Assembly (NCBI RefSeq): GCF_021117275.1 | Contig: NZ_CP088245.1 | Coordinates: 1,215,501-1,279,500, forward strand | Source of the DNA: Metabacillus sp. B2-18 | Lineage (GTDB): Bacteria > Bacillota > Bacilli > Bacillales > Bacillaceae | Direction of reading: 5' to 3' | DNA length: 64,000 bases | In this document: positions 1 to 7,161 of the stretch, piece after piece | Layout of the letters: each line of letters begins with the position of its first letter | How positions within the stretch are numbered: the first letter of the stretch is position 1 | The notes under the pieces: generated by a model | Seen by the model: the letters and a program-made list of their open reading frames with translations, nothing else | Database searches by the model: none | What the model was told of the DNA's origin: nothing | Translations under genes and position numbers: made by a program

Positions 1-1
1 G

Positions 2-355
2 TTACGAGATCAATTAAGTGCGTTAGTGAGACTTCAAGCTGAAAACGGGTTATGGCGTACAATCGTTGATGATCCTTCGTCGTACTATGAAATTTCGGGT
101 TCATCAGCCATTGCAGCGGCACTTCTTACTAGAGGAAGTCTTTATAATAAGTATATTCAAAAATCGATCGAGGGTATTGTCAACGAAATTGAAGAAGATG
201 GAAAGGTCTCAAAGGTTTCAGCTGGAACAGCCGTTATGAATGATGCAGAAGGATATAAAAATGTACCATATAAGCGTATTCAAGGTTGGGGCCAAGGGTT
301 AACACTCGTCTTTTTAGCAGAATTAGTAAAAAGTAATAAAAAGGTATATTGCTAA
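2..355 (+). CDS. Unsaturated rhamnogalacturonyl hydrolase, GH105 (C-terminal part only)
   Basis: This is the last ~117 codons of a gene that begins before the window. The open frame runs back to base 2 without a stop. The visible residues match the C-terminal part of the (alpha/alpha)6 barrel of GH105/GH88 enzymes of the YteR/YesR type: a WRTIVDDPSSYYEISGSSAI stretch, then a glycine-rich strand-turn and a YKRIQGWGQGLTLVFLAEL end. Family members act in the cytosol and remove the 4,5-unsaturated galacturonyl residue from the non-reducing end of oligomers released by rhamnogalacturonan lyases. The following acetylesterase, GH42 and GH4 genes fit that role. The GTG at 26 is internal, not a start. 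The catalytic Asp lies outside the window, so activity cannot be judged. Confidence 0.85.
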   Translation, partial: LRDQLSALVRLQAENGLWRTIVDDPSSYYEISGSSAIAAALLTRGSLYNKYIQKSIEGIVNEIEEDGKVSKVSAGTAVMNDAEGYKNVPYKRIQGWGQGLTLVFLAELVKSNKKVYC

Positions 356-388
356 TGAAATGAAATGTCAGGGAGGAGGGTTGAAAAA

Positions 389-1066
389 GTGACTGTTGAT
401 AAACAAACGATTTATATAGCAGGAGATTCCACTGCTGCTAATTGTCCTGAGGCAGAGGCACCAATGGCTGGCTGGGGACAATTATTTCATACCTTCTTTA
501 TAGACAATATTAGAATTCAAAACGAAGCAATGGGAGGAAGAAGCTCTAATAGTTTTATAGAAGAAGGTAGACTTCAAGCTATTTTGGAGCAAATGAAACC
601 AAATGACTATTTATTTATTCAATTTGGTCATAACGATCAAAAGTCATATGGAACAGAACCATATACCTCTTATCAAGAGCATTTAGCTCAATATATTCTT
701 GGGGCTCGGGAGAAGAAAGCGATTCCTATTTTACTAACTTCTGTCCAACGACGTACATTTACCGAAGACGGAAAAATTGAGAATACATTAGGAGAATATC
801 CCGAGGCAATGAGGCAATTAGCAGCAAGGTTAGATGTACCTTTAATCGATATGTGGGCAAAAACAAAAGAATTATACGAACGTTTTGGGATAGAGGATTC
901 TAAAAGATTATTCACTATTTTGCTACCAAATGTTCATCATAATTATCCAGATGGGATTGAAGATAACACCCATTTTAGTGAAGACGGAGCTTTAGAAATT
1001 GGGAAGTTGGTTATAGAGGGGATGAAGGAGCTTCAATTGCCTGTTGTTTCTCATTTAAAACAATAA
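389..1066 (+). CDS. Rhamnogalacturonan acetylesterase, CE12 SGNH hydrolase
   Basis: An SGNH/GDSL hydrolase of about 225 residues, similar in length to B. subtilis YesT/RhgT. Block I is YIAGDSTAANCP with the nucleophilic Ser, a Gly-rich GGRSS block follows, block III is FGHND, and the C-terminal DNTHFSEDGA supplies the Asp-x-x-His pair. It should remove O-acetyl groups from rhamnogalacturonan fragments. There is no signal peptide, so it is probably cytosolic. I chose the GTG at 389 because GGGAGGAGG lies 9 nt upstream; an in-frame ATG at 365 precedes that ribosome binding site and has none of its own. It follows the GH105 gene by about 30 nt and belongs to the same operon. A hairpin just after the stop may end or attenuate transcription. 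Confidence 0.88.
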   Translation: MTVDKQTIYIAGDSTAANCPEAEAPMAGWGQLFHTFFIDNIRIQNEAMGGRSSNSFIEEGRLQAILEQMKPNDYLFIQFGHNDQKSYGTEPYTSYQEHLAQYILGAREKKAIPILLTSVQRRTFTEDGKIENTLGEYPEAMRQLAARLDVPLIDMWAKTKELYERFGIEDSKRLFTILLPNVHHNYPDGIEDNTHFSEDGALEIGKLVIEGMKELQLPVVSHLKQ

Positions 1067-1070
1067 TTTT

Positions 1071-1093
1071 AAACCACGTTTTCGTGGTTTTTC
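1071..1093 (+). terminator. Intrinsic terminator-like hairpin after the CE12 gene
   Basis: Arms AAACCACG and CGTGGTTT with a short T-rich loop, followed by a T-rich run. It may partly separate the upstream genes from the GH42 gene, whose start is about 80 nt downstream. Confidence 0.75.
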
Positions 1094-1175
1094 CTTTTTA
1101 GAGATGATGAACTAAAGAGAGATAGAGCGCCAGTCTTAGTAAGAAAAAAATTTCTTATAGTAGGAGTTCGGTAGA

Positions 1176-3161
1176 ATGAGAAAAAAATTATATCATGGTG
1201 CAGCATATTACCCTGAACTATGGAACGAAGAAACAATTGAAGAAGATTTAAAGCTGATGGTTGAAGCGGGAATTAATGTTGTTAGAATCGGTGAGTTTGC
1301 TTGGTCAACGATGGAAAAGGAAGAGGGAAAGATTGAGCTTGATTTTTTTGTGAAGATCATTGAGAAGTTTTATGAACATGGAATTGAGACTGTGATGTGT
1401 ACCCCAACTCCGACACCACCTATCTGGTTAACTCACAATCACCCAGAGCGGATGTTTGTTGATGGAAATGGTCGAGTAATGGGACATGGATCACGTCAGC
1501 ATGTCTGTACTAATAATGCTCACTTTCGTGAAAAAGCTGCAATTATTACTGAGGAAATTGCAAAGGCAGTTAGCCATCTTCCTGGGTTAATCTCATGGCA
1601 GCTTGATAATGAGTTTAAATGCCATGTTAGTGAGTGCATGTGTGAAACTTGCAGAGAATTATGGCATCAATGGTTGGAAGAACGGTATGGAACAATTGAT
1701 AATCTGAATGATGCCTGGGGTACTCATATTTGGAGTCAATATTATCACCGATTTGATCAAGTTCCTCAACCTATTGCAACACCGTTTCTTCATAATTCAT
1801 CTCTGAAAACGATGTATCAGCTATTTTCATATGAAAAAATAGCAGAATTTTCTGATGAACAAGCAGCCATTATCCGAAAATATTCACAAGCACCTATTAC
1901 TCATAACAGTACGACATTTTTTCATGTTAATAATGAGAGATTATATGAAAACCTCGATTTTGCATCGTTTGATACGTATGCACAGAAGAAAAATTTCCCT
2001 TCATATTTATTTAATTGTGATTTATGGAGAAATTTTAAATCCGGTCGAGATTATTGGATTATGGAAACAAGTCCTTCACACAGTGCATCACTTGAGAGTC
2101 ACGCAGCTCCACATCCAAATGGTTATTTAAAAGCTGAAGCAGTTGCAGCTTATGCGTTAGGAGGAGAGGCATTTTGTTATTGGCTTTGGAGACAACAGCG
2201 AACTGGCTGTGAACAACCACATGGATCGGTGATCAGTGCATGGGGGAAACCAACTGTTGGGTTTGAAAATGTTAAAGAGGTGGAAGCAGCTAGGAAGGAA
2301 ATCGAATCTACTATTTTGGCTTCAACACCTTTACAAGCAGAAGTAGCTATAACTTATTCGGACGTAGCAAAAGCCTTCTTAAAAACAGAGCCACATGCCG
2401 GTTTAGATTATCGGTCACTTGTAATTGATTTTTACGAAAAAATACTGTCAGCAGGCTTTCATCGAGATCTTATACCTGAGAATGCTAGTTTGAGGGGTTA
2501 TAAGTTATTATTCACCCCTTTCATCCATTACCTATCAGAAGACTATTTAAATAAAGCAACCACATTTGTTGAAAATGGAGGGATTTGGATTGTTGGTCCT
2601 CTTACAGGGGGAAGAACAGCTCACCACACAATTCATACTAATGCAGCATTAGGTCCATTAGAGGAGCAAGCAGGTGTTGAAACATTATATACGTATCCAA
2701 TGGATGGGACAGAGTCTAAAGGAGATTTTATGGGATTGGTAGCTCCTTTAAGCATATGGAGCTCAGTTTTTGAACCGAAAAAAGCAGAAATAGTAGGTAG
2801 AATACAAGACGGAATCTCAGAAGGTCATGCTTTTATCACTGAACGCAAGCGTGGTAAAGGGAAAATAGTGATGCTTGGTTCATTACCAATTGGTGATGAA
2901 GGAGATATTTTACTGAAGAAATGTTTAACTCATTATGCGGAAGAAGCTAGTGTTTTAGTGAAAACAGATGTTTCAGAAGGAACAATTGTCGCACCAAGAG
3001 CGGGGAAAATGGATGAAGTCATTTGGGTAATTGTTAATATGGATGGCAAGGGAGGAGCTGTTACCCTTCCAACCGCTGGAAAAGATGCAATAACAGGAAG
3101 AATAGTTTCTAAGGGGAAATGCGTCATAGGTCCATATGAACACAAAGTGATTCAATTTTAA
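1176..3161 (+). CDS. yesZ: GH42 beta-galactosidase, YesZ type
   Basis: A 661-residue protein, close to the 663 residues of B. subtilis YesZ. Residues 1-370 form the GH42 TIM barrel. The acid/base is Glu146 in SWQLDNEF and the nucleophile is Glu297 in DYWIMETSPS. A four-cysteine zinc site is indicated by HVCTNN and the CMCETC cluster just after the acid/base. Residues ~385-590 are the trimerisation domain and the rest a small beta domain. There is no signal peptide. Family members release beta-linked galactose; in this operon the substrate is probably galactan side chains or galactosylated RG-I fragments. A leading ribosome binding site (TAGGAG) lies before the ATG. Gap to the next gene is 32 nt, so co-transcription with lplD is likely. 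Confidence 0.9.
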   Translation: MRKKLYHGAAYYPELWNEETIEEDLKLMVEAGINVVRIGEFAWSTMEKEEGKIELDFFVKIIEKFYEHGIETVMCTPTPTPPIWLTHNHPERMFVDGNGRVMGHGSRQHVCTNNAHFREKAAIITEEIAKAVSHLPGLISWQLDNEFKCHVSECMCETCRELWHQWLEERYGTIDNLNDAWGTHIWSQYYHRFDQVPQPIATPFLHNSSLKTMYQLFSYEKIAEFSDEQAAIIRKYSQAPITHNSTTFFHVNNERLYENLDFASFDTYAQKKNFPSYLFNCDLWRNFKSGRDYWIMETSPSHSASLESHAAPHPNGYLKAEAVAAYALGGEAFCYWLWRQQRTGCEQPHGSVISAWGKPTVGFENVKEVEAARKEIESTILASTPLQAEVAITYSDVAKAFLKTEPHAGLDYRSLVIDFYEKILSAGFHRDLIPENASLRGYKLLFTPFIHYLSEDYLNKATTFVENGGIWIVGPLTGGRTAHHTIHTNAALGPLEEQAGVETLYTYPMDGTESKGDFMGLVAPLSIWSSVFEPKKAEIVGRIQDGISEGHAFITERKRGKGKIVMLGSLPIGDEGDILLKKCLTHYAEEASVLVKTDVSEGTIVAPRAGKMDEVIWVIVNMDGKGGAVTLPTAGKDAITGRIVSKGKCVIGPYEHKVIQF

Positions 3162-3193
3162 CAACAAATATATGCAAAGGGGATAAGGGAAAT

Positions 3194-4567
3194 ATGACAA
3201 ATCTACATTCACTTAAAATTGCTTATATCGGTGGAGGTTCAAAGAGCTGGGCACGAAGTTTGATGAATGATCTAGCATTAGAAAGTAGAATATCAGGCAC
3301 TGTGAGTCTTTATGATCTAAATTATGATGCAGCTGTTCAAAACGCAAAAATAGGAAATCAAATTTCACAGCTTGAAGAAGCAAAGAGTAATTGGAAATAT
3401 GAAGCTGTTTCGACCATGGAAGAAGCACTGTCTGAAAGTGATTTTGTTATTATATCAATTTTACCTGGTTCTTTTGAGGAGATGGCATCTGATGTTCATA
3501 CCCCTGAAAAATATGGTGTTTATCAATCTGTTGGCGATACAGTCGGACCTGGTGGATTCGTCAGGGCACTTCGAACAATACCAATGTACGTTGAAATAGC
3601 AAATTCTATTAAGCAACATGCGAAAGATGCATGGGTAATTAATTATACGAACCCAATGTCACTTTGTACTCGTACACTTTACGAGGTGTTTCCTGAAATT
3701 AAAGCATTTGGTTGCTGTCATGAAGTATTTGAAACCCAAAATCTTTTAGCGGAGGTAGTAAAAGAATTTTTAAACGAAGAGGTAGCGCAGCGTTCAGACA
3801 TTAAAGTAAATGTTCTTGGAATCAATCATTTTACATGGGTGAATCAAGCAAGCTATCAAAATATTGACTTAATACCATATTATCAGCAGTTTGCAGAAAA
3901 GTATGCTGAAACGGGCTTTGAAAAAGAAGAAGGAAGCTGGAAGAACAGTGTTTTTTCATCATGCCAGAGAGTGAAATTTGATTTGTTTAAAAAATATGGG
4001 GTTATAGCAGCTGCTGGTGATCGTCATTTAGCTGAATTTATGCCACCTATTTATTTAAAAGATCCAGAAACAGTTTCTTCCTGGAAGTTTCATCTAACAT
4101 CCGTTGATTTTCGTAAGGAGAATTTAATAAAGAGAATCAGTGAGAATGAGGAGTTAGCTGAAGGGAATCAGAAGTTTGAGATATATTCTTCAGGAGAAGA
4201 AGGGGTTAAGATTATTTTAGCATTGTTAGGAGTAGAAGAAGTTGTCACGAACGTAAATTATCCTAATAAAGGCCAAATTGAAGGGTTACCTATAGGGGCG
4301 ATTGTAGAAACAAATGCATTATTCCGCAATAACACAGTTCAACCTGTGTTTGCAGGGAAGCTTCCGCTAGATATTCACAATATGGTTCACCGTCATGTGT
4401 TAAATCAAGAGTCTACTTTGCAGGCTGCTTTGACAAAAGATAAACAGCTGGCATTGAATACATTTGTGAACGAGCCGTTGCTAACAGTTAGTCGCGAAGA
4501 AGCGGAGGAACTGTTTGATGAGATGCTAAAAAACACGAAGGATTATTTACCAGGGTGGGCTATTTAA
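3194..4567 (+). CDS. lplD: Alpha-galacturonidase, GH4 (LplD type)
   Basis: A 457-residue GH4 enzyme. The N-terminal NAD-binding loop is YIGGGSKSW, the NPMSLCTR segment and the CCHE motif (metal-binding Cys) follow, and GINHFTWV supplies the metal-binding His. GH4 enzymes use NAD+ and a divalent metal in an oxidation-elimination mechanism. Sequence style matches B. subtilis LplD, which removes alpha-linked galacturonate from RG-I or pectin oligomers, rather than the maltose- or melibiose-specific branches. It sits in an RG-I operon and would feed galacturonate to the uxaABC genes at 59-64 kb. The ATG at 3194 has GGGGATAAGGGA upstream. Its stop is immediately followed by the next gene, which suggests translational coupling. 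Confidence 0.88.
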   Translation: MTNLHSLKIAYIGGGSKSWARSLMNDLALESRISGTVSLYDLNYDAAVQNAKIGNQISQLEEAKSNWKYEAVSTMEEALSESDFVIISILPGSFEEMASDVHTPEKYGVYQSVGDTVGPGGFVRALRTIPMYVEIANSIKQHAKDAWVINYTNPMSLCTRTLYEVFPEIKAFGCCHEVFETQNLLAEVVKEFLNEEVAQRSDIKVNVLGINHFTWVNQASYQNIDLIPYYQQFAEKYAETGFEKEEGSWKNSVFSSCQRVKFDLFKKYGVIAAAGDRHLAEFMPPIYLKDPETVSSWKFHLTSVDFRKENLIKRISENEELAEGNQKFEIYSSGEEGVKIILALLGVEEVVTNVNYPNKGQIEGLPIGAIVETNALFRNNTVQPVFAGKLPLDIHNMVHRHVLNQESTLQAALTKDKQLALNTFVNEPLLTVSREEAEELFDEMLKNTKDYLPGWAI

Positions 4568-4568
4568 A

Positions 4569-6620
4569 GTGGAACAGTCTATGATTGAAGGTACATCCTT
4601 TTTATTCAGTAAAGAAACTTGTTTTGAATATGATGGTCCAAAACTCGAAAGTATTGAGTGTTTTTTAAATGTGTTGACTCGAGATAAAAACAAAGTATTT
4701 CGAGCAGAAACTGGTGAGGAACAAACGACCATTTTATTCAAACTCAATGAAAAGAATCATGACAACCTAAACGAAGAGCAGTTCTCTATTCAGTTTTCTG
4801 ATGACTTGACACAAATGAGCGTCATTTCTGCAGATGAATTAGGAATAATCTATGCTATCCTTCATATAAGTGAAGCATATCTTGGTGTTGATAAGTTTTG
4901 GTTTTGGAATGATTGTGAACCTTCACCAAAAGCAAACGTTAAGATAAGAGCTGTTCCGTATTTATCAGAAGTGGCAAAGGTTAGATTCAGGGGCTGGTTT
5001 ATCAATGATGAAGTCCTTATTTCAACGTGGAAATATCAACAATCCAACACGTACGTATGGGAAATGGCTTTTGAGGCATTGATAAGATGCAAAGGAAATA
5101 TGGTCATTCCCGGAACTGACATTCAAAATCCTCTCTATAAAGATATTGCCAGGAAGATGGGGCTTTGGATCACACATCACCATGCAGAGCCCCTAGGAGC
5201 TCATATGTTTTCTAGGGTATATCCTGATAAAAATCCTTCTTATAGTGAGAATGGTGATTTATTTAAGGAATTATGGAAGGATGCAATTATCCAGCAGCAA
5301 AATGATAAGGTCATCTGGAATATCGGCTTTAGAGGGCAGGGTGATCGTCCTTTCTGGGCTGATGATCCTACGTTTGATACAGACGAGAAGCGAGGAGCAC
5401 TCATTTCTAAGATTATGAGCGATCAATACGAATTGATTGCTCAATATCAAAAGGATCCAATTTGCTGTGTGAATTTATACGGTGAGATAACAGAATTATA
5501 CAAAAAAGGATTGCTAGAATTACCGCCGGGAGTGATAAAAATATGGGCTGACAGCGGATATGGGAAAATGGTGTCTAGAAGACAAGGAAATCATAATCCT
5601 AGAATCCCTTCTATTCCCGAACAGAATGATCTAGGTCCTCATGGCATTTACTATCATGTAACCTTTTATGATCTGCAAGCTTCAAACCATTTAACGATGC
5701 TACCTAACACTACAGCTTTTGTTAATAGTGAGTTAGGTGAGGTATTTGATTCTCAGATGTGTGAATTTTTAATTGTGAACTGTGGGAATATTAGACCTCA
5801 TATCTATTTTCTCGATTTCGTTAGCCGCATGTGGAATAAAGGTAGAGTGGATAGTGGTGCATTTTTAGACGAATTTGCTACTAGATATTATCCTGCCTAT
5901 AGTGATGAAATGAGTCGGAATATAAATGACTATTTCGATGCTATTATTCAGTACGGACTTGCTGATGATGAACGGGCTGGGGAGCAATTTTATCATTTTA
6001 CAATTCGTAACCTTGCTCATCAATGGATTATTTCTCACGGAAAACAGAGTGGTAAAAATTTATGGTGGGCCACAGGAGAAATTGATATAAAAGAGCAATT
6101 TGAATGGTTTAAGCAAAAGGTAGAGTCAAAACTTTCTGAGTGGGACACGTTAACTAAAAATGTTAACCAACTAGTAAAAGAGGCAGATTGTATAGTACAA
6201 AAAAGAATCAATGATCAGTTCCTTATTCAAGTGCTTATTCATAAAAATGGCTGCTTTGCACTCTACTATTTTTCTAGAGCATTTGAAATGTTTCAAGAAA
6301 AAGAGTATCGAGAGGCTTATTTACTTCTTCATCAGGCGATAGAAGAAATAAAAGAAACAATGAACATCATGCAAGAGCCCATGAATGAGAAGTGGGTTGG
6401 ATTTTACGATAATGATTGTTTAACAAATGTGATGTTAACTTTATATACGTTAGAAACAGTTCAAAGAAATATAAGGATGTATGGCGATGGACCATCATTT
6501 TACAACTGGGAAAAGGAATATCTAACAAATCCTGAGGAAAAAAAGGTTATGCTCCTAACGAATAAGACAAAGCAATTAATGGATGAAGTATTAGGTAGTA
6601 AGCTGTTAGAAAGATCATAA
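4569..6620 (+). CDS. GH115-like glycoside hydrolase (candidate alpha-glucuronidase)
   Basis: A 683-residue protein without a signal peptide, starting at GTG 1 nt after the lplD stop; an in-frame ATG lies at 4581. Features resembling GH115 are an N-terminal alpha/beta segment, a VRFRGWFINDEV entry into the barrel, THHHAEPLGAHMF, KIWADSGYGKMVSRRQGN, and the GIYYHVTFYDL strand. GH115 enzymes remove alpha-1,2-linked (4-O-methyl)glucuronate from xylan. Here the gene lies at the end of an RG-I operon with no xylanase or xylosidase in sight, so the true substrate may be a uronosyl or other side group on pectin. Assignment rests on remembered motif similarity and is moderately sure; the exact activity is inference. 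A terminator follows. Confidence 0.62.
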   Translation: MEQSMIEGTSFLFSKETCFEYDGPKLESIECFLNVLTRDKNKVFRAETGEEQTTILFKLNEKNHDNLNEEQFSIQFSDDLTQMSVISADELGIIYAILHISEAYLGVDKFWFWNDCEPSPKANVKIRAVPYLSEVAKVRFRGWFINDEVLISTWKYQQSNTYVWEMAFEALIRCKGNMVIPGTDIQNPLYKDIARKMGLWITHHHAEPLGAHMFSRVYPDKNPSYSENGDLFKELWKDAIIQQQNDKVIWNIGFRGQGDRPFWADDPTFDTDEKRGALISKIMSDQYELIAQYQKDPICCVNLYGEITELYKKGLLELPPGVIKIWADSGYGKMVSRRQGNHNPRIPSIPEQNDLGPHGIYYHVTFYDLQASNHLTMLPNTTAFVNSELGEVFDSQMCEFLIVNCGNIRPHIYFLDFVSRMWNKGRVDSGAFLDEFATRYYPAYSDEMSRNINDYFDAIIQYGLADDERAGEQFYHFTIRNLAHQWIISHGKQSGKNLWWATGEIDIKEQFEWFKQKVESKLSEWDTLTKNVNQLVKEADCIVQKRINDQFLIQVLIHKNGCFALYYFSRAFEMFQEKEYREAYLLLHQAIEEIKETMNIMQEPMNEKWVGFYDNDCLTNVMLTLYTLETVQRNIRMYGDGPSFYNWEKEYLTNPEEKKVMLLTNKTKQLMDEVLGSKLLERS

Positions 6621-6632
6621 TTGATCGAAATT

Positions 6633-6671
6633 AGGCGCTTCACCTCTTTTGAGAGTGAGCGTCTTTTTTGT
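6633..6671 (+). terminator. Terminator of the RG-I operon
   Basis: A stem made of CGC(T)TCAC and GTGAGCG with one bulged base, followed by TCTTTTTTG. It closes the operon that ends with the GH115-like gene. Confidence 0.75.
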
Positions 6672-7161
6672 TTTTGTAAGAGAACAAAATCTGACAAACT
6701 TCGGAAAGTGGCAGGCACCTAGTACATATTTACCTCTTATAAAAAATACTAGGTACATACGAATCACTTATAAAAAAATCATAGTTTTTTATCGTTATCA
6801 TCACTGTTTTTTATACGTTTAACCCTGTTATTTACATGTTTTCTCTATAGTATTTGCATTACACTGTAAGAGATTTAACGATTAGTAAGTCCAATAATGT
6901 AAGGGGTTACATTATTGGACTCACTTCTAATGAGGAGGTGTGAAGGTAAGGTAGGTTTTGTCGAATTGGTTAGTTGATTTCGTGTAACAACTATCGTTAA
7001 AAATTGAGTGAGAGTTATTCGCAGAGCAAAAGTTTTGTTGTAATGATATCAAATAATAAACCTGATTAACATCCTATTATATTCATACTTAACTCATTCG
7101 TAATCATCTTGCCTCAATTACAACACACTTATTCTATTAATTATCGAAAGGTGATGGAAAA
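6672..7161. other. Intergenic region before the PL11 gene, with two inverted repeats
   Basis: No gene is visible. It holds an 8-bp inverted repeat (ACCTAGTA near 6718 and TACTAGGT near 6748) just after a GTGGCAGGCACC motif, a long perfect hairpin at 6888-6921, and the GAAAGGTGATGG ribosome binding site of the PL11 gene. No convincing sigma-A promoter was found by eye. Confidence 0.5.
6888..6921. repeat. Perfect 15-bp inverted repeat with 4-nt loop
   Basis: Arms AGTCCAATAATGTAA (6888-6902) and TTACATTATTGGACT (6907-6921) around GGGG. No T-run follows, so it is not a standard terminator. It is followed by GAGGAGGTG with no sensible reading frame. It may be a repressor operator or an mRNA 5' stem for the PL11 transcript. 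Confidence 0.7.
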
